Below are positions 17,648 through 25,806 of a stretch of DNA of 64,000 nucleotides, one piece after another. The notes under the pieces were generated by a model, which searched no databases, was not told where the DNA came from, and saw only the letters and a list, made by a program, of their open reading frames with translations. The stretch's first letter is position 1. Every line of letters starts with the position of its first letter. The translations under genes were made by a program, and so were the position numbers. This DNA is from Atopobiaceae bacterium (lineage in GTDB: Bacteria > Actinomycetota > Coriobacteriia > Coriobacteriales > Atopobiaceae). The stretch covers positions 1 through 64,000 of the forward strand of contig JAFWMH010000056.1 in the NCBI GenBank assembly GCA_017510785.1, given 5' to 3'.

Positions 17648-19132
17648 ATGGCTGTGTTCGGCAGTCTTTCCGACCGTTTACAGGACACGTTCGATAAGTT
17701 GCGTGGCAAGGGTCGTCTTACTGAGGACGACATCAACGTCGCGATGCGAGAGATTCGCCTTGCCTTGCTCGAGGCAGACGTCAACTTTAGGGTTGTGCGT
17801 GCGTTCGTTTCGCGCTGCAAGGAGCAGTGCCTCGAGGCCGACGTGCTCAAGTCGCTCAATCCCACGCAAAACGTGGTGCGCATCGTCCTTGACGAGCTCA
17901 CCAAGCTGCTTGGCTCAACCGACGTCGAGCTGCAGCTGCCTGCGACGCGTAAGCCCAACGTGATTATGCTCGTAGGCCTTCAGGGTTCGGGTAAGACGAC
18001 GGCAGCGTCGAAGCTTGCATACTTGCTCAAGGGCAAGAATCGCAGGCCGCTTTTGGCCGCGTGCGACGTGCATCGTCCGGCTGCGGCCGACCAGCTCGAG
18101 GCGCTTGCGCGCGAGGTGGGCGTGCCGGTTTGGCGTGGCGACGGCAAGGATGCCGTAGAGATTGCGAAGTACGCGGTGAATACCGCGGCGAGGCAACGCA
18201 ACTGCGACGTGGTAATCGTCGACACGGCCGGTCGTTTGCAAATCGACGAAGTAATGATGCAAGAGGCCGTTGACATTCGCGACGCGGTGAAGCCCGACCA
18301 AATCCTCATGGTGGTCGACGCTATGACGGGTCAGGACATCGTGAGCGTGGTAACCACCTTTAACGAGCGCATGGACTTCGACGGCGTCATTATGAGTAAG
18401 CTCGACGGCGATGCTCGAGGCGGCGGTGCACTTTCCGTTCGCGAGGTTACCGGCAAGCCCATCATGTTTGTAAGCCAAGGCGAGAAGCCCGATTCGCTTG
18501 AGGTGTTCCACCCCGACCGCATGGCTCGGCGCATTCTTGGCATGGGTGACGTCATAAGCATTATTGAGGAGGCTGAGAAGCTCTCGGACGAGCAGAGCTT
18601 GGCGGATGCCGAGCGCATGCTTATGGAGGGCTTCACGATGGACGACATGCTCTCGCAGCTTAACCAGGTACGCAAGATGGGTGGCGTACGTAAGCTTGCA
18701 GGTATGATTCCCGGCGTCGACCGTGCCCTCTCGCAAAGCGGACAAGACATCAACGACGAGCAGATGATTCCCATCGAGGCGATGATTCGCTCGATGACAA
18801 AAGAAGAGCGCGCCAAGCCGCGCATCATTAACGGCCAGCGTCGCAAGCGCATCGCTGCCGGCTCGGGCCATACGGTGCAGGAGGTTAACCTCCTGCTCAA
18901 GCAGTGGGAGCAAATGGACAAGATGATGAGCTCGCTGCGCGGCATGGCACTCGGCGGTGGCTCGCGGCAAATGGGTCGCGGCATGGCCGAGATGATGCGC
19001 AACATGGGCGTAGATCCTGCCGAGGCCAACAAGCTCGCTCGCATGAGTGGCGGTGCCGTGCCTTCCGGCAATCGTCAGCAGCGTCGTACGCGTCCTAGGA
19101 AGAAGGGCAAGCAGCAAAAGCGTCGTCGCTAG
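17648..19132 (+). CDS. ffh: Signal recognition particle protein Ffh
   Basis: 494 residues: an NG GTPase domain (GLQGSGKTTAASKLA, DVHRPAAADQL, DTAGRLQIDE, SKLDGDARGG) followed by a methionine-rich M domain of about 320-470. The M domain has MEGFTMDDMLSQLNQVRKMG and the RNA-contacting GSGHTVQEVN, and the protein ends in a very basic tail (RRTRPRKKGKQQKRRR). It binds 4.5S RNA and signal peptides. No SRP RNA gene was seen nearby. The gene ends the block and is followed by a strong terminator. Confidence 0.97.
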   Translation: MAVFGSLSDRLQDTFDKLRGKGRLTEDDINVAMREIRLALLEADVNFRVVRAFVSRCKEQCLEADVLKSLNPTQNVVRIVLDELTKLLGSTDVELQLPATRKPNVIMLVGLQGSGKTTAASKLAYLLKGKNRRPLLAACDVHRPAAADQLEALAREVGVPVWRGDGKDAVEIAKYAVNTAARQRNCDVVIVDTAGRLQIDEVMMQEAVDIRDAVKPDQILMVVDAMTGQDIVSVVTTFNERMDFDGVIMSKLDGDARGGGALSVREVTGKPIMFVSQGEKPDSLEVFHPDRMARRILGMGDVISIIEEAEKLSDEQSLADAERMLMEGFTMDDMLSQLNQVRKMGGVRKLAGMIPGVDRALSQSGQDINDEQMIPIEAMIRSMTKEERAKPRIINGQRRKRIAAGSGHTVQEVNLLLKQWEQMDKMMSSLRGMALGGGSRQMGRGMAEMMRNMGVDPAEANKLARMSGGAVPSGNRQQRRTRPRKKGKQQKRRR

Positions 19133-19180
19133 ACGCCAGGCATCGTGCGATAAGAGCGTGTGCGATAAAAGCGTGTGAGA

Positions 19181-19208
19181 AAAGCTCCCCGATAAGGGGA
19201 GCTTTTTT
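19181..19208 (+). terminator. Intrinsic terminator of the smc-ftsY-ffh operon
   Basis: AAAGCTCCCC and GGGGAGCTTT form a perfect stem around GATAA, ending in a run of six or more T. This is a textbook rho-independent terminator about 50 bases after ffh. Confidence 0.95.
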
Positions 19209-19250
19209 ACGGCGCGTTTTTCTCTACGAGGTTTAAGTATAGAGAAAGGT

Positions 19251-19283
19251 GCCGCGCCCGGAAATCGAATTCCCGGGCGCGGC
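19251..19283 (-). terminator. Terminator of the L,D-transpeptidase gene
   Basis: GCCGCGCCCGG at 19251-19261 pairs exactly with 19273-19283 around an 11-base loop. It lies 31 bases beyond the minus-strand stop codon, followed on that strand by ACCTTTCTCT. The T tract is broken, so efficiency is uncertain. Confidence 0.65.
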
Positions 19284-19313
19284 CCCTTTACAGTGAATTC
19301 GTGAGAGCGTGGC

Positions 19314-21464
19314 TTACCAGTGAACAACGACCACGTCGCCCACGTGGCTCCAATCGAAGAGCTGGGCCGCTACGTCAGAGGGAAGATTAACGCAGCCGTG
19401 ACTGCCATCGTATTCGTAGATGTTGCCACCAAAGGCGCCGCGCCAGTACGCATCGTGCAGGCCCTGGCCGCCGTTAAACGGCATCCAGTAGCTTACGGGC
19501 GTTTGGTAGTCGGGCTGGCCGTCGCCGTTGTAGTCGAGACCAACAAGCGTCATGTTAGGCGTGTGCTCGTATATGGTGTACACGCCCTCGTCGGTTGCAT
19601 GATAGGGAACGCCAGTTACGCAGTCGGACTCGAGCACGATTTGACCGCTCTCGTCGTAAACGCGTACGTATTGCTCGGCCATGTCGACGTCGATGTAACG
19701 CGGACCCCAGTCGGGACCGCCAGGATTCCATTGAGCGGCCTGGGACTTCATGGGTACCTCGAGCGGATTGCTGTTCTTGTTGAGCAGGTAGGCAGCAACC
19801 ATATCGGCAAGCTGCTCGCCGTCGAGATTCCAGCCGTAGTCGCCGCCCGAAACGCTCACCTGTTTGCCGTCGGGGCGCGTGTAAACGCGGGTGGAACCCA
19901 CGGAATCGAAGTTCTTGGAAAGGTCGCCTTGGGTCCATCCCTTGATGGCCTCGGTATCGACTATGAGCTCGCAGTGCTCGTTAGTGTGAATCCAGTTCTT
20001 GATGAGGTTGGCGTCAATCGTGAGGGCGTCGCGGCCGGCAATGCGCAAGGGGATGGCGAGCTTAACGATCTGGTTGGACTCGTCAATAACCCTGGCAAGA
20101 CGCTCGTCGTCAACGCGCACGGCAGGTTGGGCAAGTTGCGGCTCTTTGAGCTCGATGGTGTCTTGCAGCGTGCGAACACCTTCCGAAACTGCGGCAATGG
20201 AGTTGTCGCGGTCGACCATGGTGCCGAGGGCGTCGGGAACCGAGACGAACATGGCCTTCTTCTCGTCGAACATCATGGTAGCGTTGGTAGGTGGCTGCGA
20301 GTTGGCGTTAATCGCGTCTACTGCGGACGTCACGAGCAGGTTGAGTTTGTCTTGATTAAACGTGATGCCCGTGCTCGTGTGGAAGTCGTGCTCATTCCAA
20401 ATGATGGCAGGCCATTTCCAGGGGTCGATTTGAGCCTGGGCCTCGGCACCATAGGCAGCGCCGTCGTAGCCAAGCTCGATGTCGCCCGCGTTAATGGTGA
20501 GGTCCAGGCCGTCGCCCGTGACATGCGTGGAGTACGACTCGCCCGTCGAGGTGACGTGCGCGGCAAGGTCGTCCACGGACTTGAGCGAAACGTCATCGCC
20601 GTTCACGCGCGTGTTGGGCATGAAGTGCGACATGAAGAACACGCTTCCGCCAACGTACACGGCGAGCAAGGCGCCGGCTGTGATGCCGACTATCTTGAGC
20701 ACCTTACGGCCAGTGCCGGACTTCTGCGGAGTCGGTGTGGCCTCAACCTCGAAGGGCTTTTGCGGTGCGTCGACGATCTCTGCCTCTTCGAGAGGCTGTG
20801 CCTCCACATGATCGTCGAGTACGTCGTTGGTTACGGCCGGGCCCGCAGTTGCGCTGCTCTCAAGTTCAGGCAACGAGAGAAGCTCGGCACGTGCGCTGGA
20901 CGTGTGCAGTTGTTGCAAGGGCTCCACTGTAGGAGTAGTGGCCCAAAGGTTGGTTGTTGCGCCTGGGTCGGATTCGTCTGCGGTTGGCGAGGGCACGCTC
21001 TCGGGTGCCGGGGCGACGGTTTGAGTTTGAGCAACCGCGGGTGCAGGTGCCGGCGTGGCAGGCGCCGTTGAAGGAGCGTCGGTGGACGTCACGGTTGGAG
21101 CCACCGTTGGCGCTACCGTTGCGGCAGGTGTAACCTCAGTGGTCGCAGGAGTTGCAGGGACCGCGGTGGTCGGTACCGTCGTGGCAGCATGTTGAGGCTG
21201 TGCGGGTGTTGCCGCCGAAGAGGCGTCGGAACCCCAGAAGTCATGCGACGCATGTGCAGGTTTGCTCTCGCGCAGCGTTTGAACAAGTGGCACACTAGCT
21301 ACCGGCATGGTAGTCTCGTCCATGGGCATGGCGTGACGTGCGCGTGTTTCGTAGGCTAAGTCGTCTGTGGATGTCGCGGCGTCTACGTCAGTACCAGCTG
21401 ACAAATTCTGCTCGGTGGAATTGGAGAGTTCTTCGTCAGCCGTGTGTTCGTCTTTTGTGGTCAT
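19314..21464 (-). CDS. Membrane-anchored L,D-transpeptidase (YkuD domain)
   Basis: 716 residues in three parts. A Thr/Ala/Pro/Val-rich cytoplasmic region of about 1-235 is followed by one membrane segment near 255-280 (VLKIVGITAGALLAVYVGGS). The extracellular part has a peptidoglycan-binding-like domain (about 300-560) and a C-terminal YkuD catalytic domain with the active-site motif SHGCVNLP (Cys near 690). Such enzymes make 3-3 cross-links or attach proteins in peptidoglycan. The ATG at 21464 with AAGGG upstream is preferred to a GTG six bases earlier. The very long low-complexity cytoplasmic tail is notable and may be a regulatory or interaction region. Confidence 0.9.
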   Translation of the reverse strand: MTTKDEHTADEELSNSTEQNLSAGTDVDAATSTDDLAYETRARHAMPMDETTMPVASVPLVQTLRESKPAHASHDFWGSDASSAATPAQPQHAATTVPTTAVPATPATTEVTPAATVAPTVAPTVTSTDAPSTAPATPAPAPAVAQTQTVAPAPESVPSPTADESDPGATTNLWATTPTVEPLQQLHTSSARAELLSLPELESSATAGPAVTNDVLDDHVEAQPLEEAEIVDAPQKPFEVEATPTPQKSGTGRKVLKIVGITAGALLAVYVGGSVFFMSHFMPNTRVNGDDVSLKSVDDLAAHVTSTGESYSTHVTGDGLDLTINAGDIELGYDGAAYGAEAQAQIDPWKWPAIIWNEHDFHTSTGITFNQDKLNLLVTSAVDAINANSQPPTNATMMFDEKKAMFVSVPDALGTMVDRDNSIAAVSEGVRTLQDTIELKEPQLAQPAVRVDDERLARVIDESNQIVKLAIPLRIAGRDALTIDANLIKNWIHTNEHCELIVDTEAIKGWTQGDLSKNFDSVGSTRVYTRPDGKQVSVSGGDYGWNLDGEQLADMVAAYLLNKNSNPLEVPMKSQAAQWNPGGPDWGPRYIDVDMAEQYVRVYDESGQIVLESDCVTGVPYHATDEGVYTIYEHTPNMTLVGLDYNGDGQPDYQTPVSYWMPFNGGQGLHDAYWRGAFGGNIYEYDGSHGCVNLPSDVAAQLFDWSHVGDVVVVHW

Positions 21465-21569
21465 AACCACACCCTTCGTAATATCGTTTCCATCGCGAGC
21501 GGCATGATTGTTAGTGCAAGCGGTATATTACCTCAAAAACGAATTGTATGCGGGAGAGGAGTTTCTTCC

Positions 21570-22382
21570 ATGACAACTATACGAGTGCTGGACGTACATG
21601 ACAGTAAACTTAAAGTTTTCACGAGTTTGACGAATCACCAGCTGCGCAATGCGTTGGATCCAGAGCGTGGGGTGTGCATCGTGGAATCGGAGACGGCCAT
21701 ACGTGTTGCGCTGGAGGAGGGCGTAGAGCCTCTCTCGTTTTTGCTTGACGAGCGTAAACATGCCGCTATGGCGGATGTGCTCGCAAATGTTTCCGATGAG
21801 GTACCAATTTATGTGTTACAGCCCGAAGAAGCAGAGAAGCTCACGGGGTATCGTGTGACGCGAGGAGCGCTTTGCGCCATGAAACGACCTGCCTCGCAGG
21901 ATATGGACTTGTTGCTAGCTGATGCGGGACGGGTGGTAGTGCTTGAGGGGATGACGGATGCGTCCAATGTGGGTGCGACGTTTAGGAATGCCGCCGCACT
22001 CGGTGCCGATGCCGTTATTGTGGCGCCCACGTGTGCAGATCCGTTGTGCCGACGTGCGGTGCGAGTTTCGATGGGTAACGTGTTTCGCGTGCCGTGGATT
22101 CGTGTGGGTTCGGGATGGCCTGCGGAAACCGTCGAGGCGCTACGCAAACATGGCATAACATCGTTGGCGCTTGCGTTGCGTCCCGATGCCATTACGCTTC
22201 AGGAAGCGGCCGCGAGACGCGGCGAGCGTCTTGCGCTTTTCCTCGGTGCCGAGGGTTCCGGCCTCACGCATGAGGTACTTGATGCCTGCGACGCGAGCGT
22301 TATTATCCCAATGTCGCGTGGGGTGGATTCGCTCAACGTTGCCGCGGCCGGCGCCGTTGCCATGTACGCGCTGTTCGCGTGA
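21570..22382 (+). CDS. TrmH/SpoU family RNA 2'-O-methyltransferase
   Basis: The 270-residue protein has an N-terminal substrate-binding part of about 1-100 and a SPOUT methyltransferase domain. The three SpoU motifs are NVGATFRNAAALGADAV, LFLGAEGSGLTHEV and IPMSRGVDSLNVAAAGAV, the trefoil-knot SAM site. It methylates ribose in rRNA or tRNA, but the exact target cannot be told from sequence alone. The ATG at 21570 follows AGAGGAG. The long in-frame upstream stretch overlaps the divergent L,D-transpeptidase gene and is rejected. Confidence 0.92.
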   Translation: MTTIRVLDVHDSKLKVFTSLTNHQLRNALDPERGVCIVESETAIRVALEEGVEPLSFLLDERKHAAMADVLANVSDEVPIYVLQPEEAEKLTGYRVTRGALCAMKRPASQDMDLLLADAGRVVVLEGMTDASNVGATFRNAAALGADAVIVAPTCADPLCRRAVRVSMGNVFRVPWIRVGSGWPAETVEALRKHGITSLALALRPDAITLQEAAARRGERLALFLGAEGSGLTHEVLDACDASVIIPMSRGVDSLNVAAAGAVAMYALFA

Positions 22383-22394
22383 GGGTGTAGCTTC

Positions 22395-24368
22395 CTACTC
22401 TTCTTCCCACGTATCGTACGTAATGCCCGAACCGCGCTCGAAAACGACGAATCCGTCGCGCGCAACCTCGACCGGTAGTGTGCCCTGGAAGGTGCCGTCG
22501 CCAAATGCGGTACAGAGGGCAGCCACGAGGTTCGGACCCCAGCCAACCGTTTCGCCGTTGAAGGCAACGGGGTCGACCGTGATTCCGGCTGCGTAGTAGC
22601 AGGCAATGAGGGCGTCGGCTTGTGGATAGCGACCAAGGTCGTAGGGAAGCTGAGAGCTTATGAGCACCGTGCGCTTGCCCTCCGCCGCACACTGCTCGAG
22701 GACGCCGTCGATGTACGACGCGATGGCGGAATCTACGTCCTTCACGTCGTACAAGCTCGAAACGATTACGACGGCCGTGGCGGTTTGCATTGCCTGCTTG
22801 AACTGGGTGGCGTACTTCTTTGCGTCGGTCGTGTCGTAACAAAGGGCCTGGACGGTTGGGGCGCTTGCGAGGAGCTTGGCGGCGTAGGTTACGGAGGCAA
22901 GTTGCGACTCGTAGGGTACGAGCACGAACACCTGGTCGTCGGCCCGAAGGGGCAATGCACCCGTCGAATCCTGCACGAGCGTTACCGCGCGCTGGGCGAT
23001 GGCGTACTCAGTCGCATGATGCTGTTGGGAGCCAACCACCTGTTTCGCCTGCGCGATGCGCTCGTCAAGCGGTGCGAGCGAGGTGCGGCAGTCCAACACG
23101 TTGCGGTTGAGCTTGAGGGTGAGGATGCGCGTGACGGCGGCATCAACCGCCGCCATGGGAATAGTGCCCTCCTCCACGAGACCAGCGAGCGAATTGACGT
23201 ACGAGTCGAGTGCGTCGAGGTAGTTGGCAATGCTCTGCGCGGGATCAACGGGTTCGAGCAGCATGTCGGCACCTGCGTTGATGGCCAGGCTGGCGGCATC
23301 GAGGGGGTCGAAGTGCTTGGCAACGGCATCCATAACGAGACTATCGGTGCTCACCACACCCGAAAAGCCGAGTTCTGTGCGCAAGAGGTCGTTTATAAAC
23401 ACCTTGGAAAGCGTGGCAGGCAGCGTGATGGGCGTGCCCTCCTTGCTTACGACGGAGCTCGTTTCGATGGTGGGGAACACAATGTGAGCGCACATCACCA
23501 TGTCCACGCCCGCATTGATGGCCGCGGCAAACGGCACGAGCTCGTTGGAACGCAAGTCGTCGAGGGTGAGGTCTATGCTGGGAAGCCCGGTGTGGCTATC
23601 TGTATTGGTGTTGCCGTGGCCGGGGAAGTGCTTGGCGCATGCAATGACGCCTTGGTTGTGCAGTCCCGTTATGAACGGCACGGCGAGCTGGGAGACGAGT
23701 TCGGCGGTGTCGCCAAAGGAGCGTACGCCAATAACCGGATTCTCCGGGTTGTTGTTTATATCCACGTCTGGGGCAAGATCGCAGTTAATGCCGAGGGCCA
23801 ACAGTTCCTCGGCCATGAGTGCCGCGGCTTGCTGGACGTCTTGCTCACTGCCGTTGGCGCCTAATGCCATGTTTCCACACATTTGGCACCCGTTGGTTAT
23901 GCGGTGGGAATACCCGCCCTCCTGATCGGTGGAAATAATGAGTGGAACGCGGCCGGCGGACTCGTCGGGGGCGTTCGCCACTTGAAGGGCATCTACAAGT
24001 CGCGCTGCCTGCTCGTTGCCTTGGATGTTCTCGGCGTAGAGCAGGATGCCTCCAAAGGCATGTTTGCCGAGCGCCTCGGCCATTGCGGGGGGCAGCTCGG
24101 TGAGGCCGACCATTTCGCCCTCTGCGTTGGTCGAGTTATAACGAACGCTGGGAACTATCATCTGTTCGATTTTTTGCTTGGTGCTCATAGCCGCAAGTAT
24201 CGAGCCGATGCGATCGCTCGAAACAACCGCTCCGCCTTGCGATGACGCCGGTTGTGAGTCGTTTTCCTGTGCGTCATTCGACTGAGTGCACGCTGCGAGT
24301 CCTGCTGCCGTTGCAAAGAGGCCAAAGGTGCCGAGTGCGTTTCTCCTCGAGACGGATGGCTGAATCAT
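22395..24368 (-). CDS. Beta-N-acetylhexosaminidase, GH3 family lipoprotein
   Basis: The 657-residue protein starts with a twin-arginine-like lipoprotein signal (SRRNALG, then GLAAC with the lipidated Cys near 22). It has the GH3 catalytic domain with KHFPGHGNTNTDSHTGLPSI, the usual NagZ-type motif, and the nucleophile segment GVVSTDSLVMDAV. A GH3 C-terminal domain with a Rossmann-like fold follows (about 430-657). It probably trims N-acetylglucosamine from cell-wall fragments outside the membrane. The start is supported by AAGGAG six bases upstream. It is divergent from the ClC gene. Confidence 0.92.
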   Translation of the reverse strand: MIQPSVSRRNALGTFGLFATAAGLAACTQSNDAQENDSQPASSQGGAVVSSDRIGSILAAMSTKQKIEQMIVPSVRYNSTNAEGEMVGLTELPPAMAEALGKHAFGGILLYAENIQGNEQAARLVDALQVANAPDESAGRVPLIISTDQEGGYSHRITNGCQMCGNMALGANGSEQDVQQAAALMAEELLALGINCDLAPDVDINNNPENPVIGVRSFGDTAELVSQLAVPFITGLHNQGVIACAKHFPGHGNTNTDSHTGLPSIDLTLDDLRSNELVPFAAAINAGVDMVMCAHIVFPTIETSSVVSKEGTPITLPATLSKVFINDLLRTELGFSGVVSTDSLVMDAVAKHFDPLDAASLAINAGADMLLEPVDPAQSIANYLDALDSYVNSLAGLVEEGTIPMAAVDAAVTRILTLKLNRNVLDCRTSLAPLDERIAQAKQVVGSQQHHATEYAIAQRAVTLVQDSTGALPLRADDQVFVLVPYESQLASVTYAAKLLASAPTVQALCYDTTDAKKYATQFKQAMQTATAVVIVSSLYDVKDVDSAIASYIDGVLEQCAAEGKRTVLISSQLPYDLGRYPQADALIACYYAAGITVDPVAFNGETVGWGPNLVAALCTAFGDGTFQGTLPVEVARDGFVVFERGSGITYDTWEEE

Positions 24369-24512
24369 GTGCGCTCCTTGTGGTTGGTTTATCTCTTTAC
24401 ACACAGTATACTCCGAAGGTGCACTCGCGTGTTGTGCGTGAACCGTTAAGGAGTGCTATGTTGAAACAATCGTTGTGTGCGAATCGTGCGCAAACAATTA
24501 CGGGAGGTTGGC

Positions 24513-25748
24513 ATGAAGCGGAACGAACTACGCAATGAGCTGAGGTTCCTGCTGTTCTGTGCGTTGATAGGGGCGACCGCGGGTGTGGTGTTTTGGCTCT
24601 TTTTGTTTGCTATGCAGCAGGGGACGTGGCTTGTGTGGAATGTGCTGCCTCAGGAGGTTGCCAGCTCGATGTGGTATTCCGTGGCGGTGTGCGGCGTCGG
24701 AGGGCTTTTGCTTGGCTTGCTGCACCGACGATTCGGGGATTACCCGGAGCCTATGGCCGACGTGTTCGCGCGCATCAAACGAACGGGCACGTATCCGTAC
24801 AAGAACATTCTCGCAATCATCCTTATGGCGCTCATTCCGCTTTTGATTGGAAGCAGCGTCGGTCCCGAGGCGGCGATGGTGGGAATTATGGCCGCCTTGT
24901 GTTGCTGGGCGGGCGAGAACCTTCGGTTTGCAGGTGCGGAGTCGGCGTACTACTCCAAAATCGGTGCCTCGGTGGGCCTTTCCGTAATGTTTCGCTCGCC
25001 GCTGTTTGGCGTGTTCGAGGTCGAGGAGGGCGATGAGGAGTCCGGGCTGGGGGAGCTCTCACGCTCGGGGAAGGCAGTGGCGTACTGCGTAGCGGCCGGT
25101 GCGGGCTTTGGGTGCTTTTCGTTGCTCAGTCGTTTGTTTGGCGGCGTGGCGTCGGGCTTTCCCTCGTATGAGGTTGTGCAAGGCAGCTGGCTTGACGTGC
25201 TGTTGTTCGTGCCCTATGTGGCGTTCGGTGTTGCGTTCGGGCTATTCTTCTTGGCAGGCGAGCACGGCTTCGATTGGCTTGGGAACAAGCTTCCCACCAT
25301 TGCATGCGAGCTGGGCGCAGGCATTGTGCTTGGCGTCGTAACGGCATTGTTGCCGGCCGTGCGCTTTTCCGGAGAAACGCAAATCGAGGTGCTCATGGGC
25401 GGCGGATTCGGCTTGTACGCGCCGTTGGCCGTTGTGGGTGTGGCGTTCGCCAAGGTGCTTCTTACGAATATGTGCACTGGCCTGGGCTTGAGGGGTGGGC
25501 ACTTCTTCCCGCTCATCTTTGCGTCGGCGTGTTTTGGAACCGGTCTTTCGGAGCTGCTGTTTGGAGGTGACGTCGCCCACGCGACGATTGCCGCTGCAGT
25601 CGTTGCAGCGGCAACACTTGCCACTACGATGAAGAAGCCGTTTGCGGTGGCGATGCTGCTCATGTTGTGCTTTCCTGCGCGTATGCTTGGCTGGATCGTG
25701 CCTGCCGCAGCTGTTGGCGCGTGGGTTTCTCAAAAAATAAAACTTTAG
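24513..25748 (+). CDS. ClC family chloride channel or antiporter
   Basis: The 411-residue protein has about ten hydrophobic segments and the ClC signatures in degenerate form: GSSVGPEAAMVGI (the usual GREGP, with the gating Glu kept) and GLGLRGGHFFPLIFASACFG (the usual GLxxPGGxFxPxLxxGAxxG). There is no CBS domain. It would move chloride, or fluoride in the CLC-F branch, across the membrane. The unusual filter sequence leaves the ion uncertain. The start follows GGGAGG. It faces nagZ across a short divergent promoter region. Confidence 0.88.
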   Translation: MKRNELRNELRFLLFCALIGATAGVVFWLFLFAMQQGTWLVWNVLPQEVASSMWYSVAVCGVGGLLLGLLHRRFGDYPEPMADVFARIKRTGTYPYKNILAIILMALIPLLIGSSVGPEAAMVGIMAALCCWAGENLRFAGAESAYYSKIGASVGLSVMFRSPLFGVFEVEEGDEESGLGELSRSGKAVAYCVAAGAGFGCFSLLSRLFGGVASGFPSYEVVQGSWLDVLLFVPYVAFGVAFGLFFLAGEHGFDWLGNKLPTIACELGAGIVLGVVTALLPAVRFSGETQIEVLMGGGFGLYAPLAVVGVAFAKVLLTNMCTGLGLRGGHFFPLIFASACFGTGLSELLFGGDVAHATIAAAVVAAATLATTMKKPFAVAMLLMLCFPARMLGWIVPAAAVGAWVSQKIKL

Positions 25749-25806
25749 GCGAGCGCCGACGGTCAATTTGATAACATGGCTCACCATATGCGGAAAGGAG
25801 TGTGCC

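Noticed and set aside
17648-19240. SRP (4.5S) RNA gene near ffh
   Set aside because: I looked for a GGAA-type tetraloop hairpin with SRP features around ffh and found none in the surrounding gaps.
19251-19283. tRNA-like T-arm (TTCGATT in a GC stem)
   Set aside because: The stem is a simple 11-bp hairpin with no acceptor, D or anticodon arms, and it sits where a terminator is expected.
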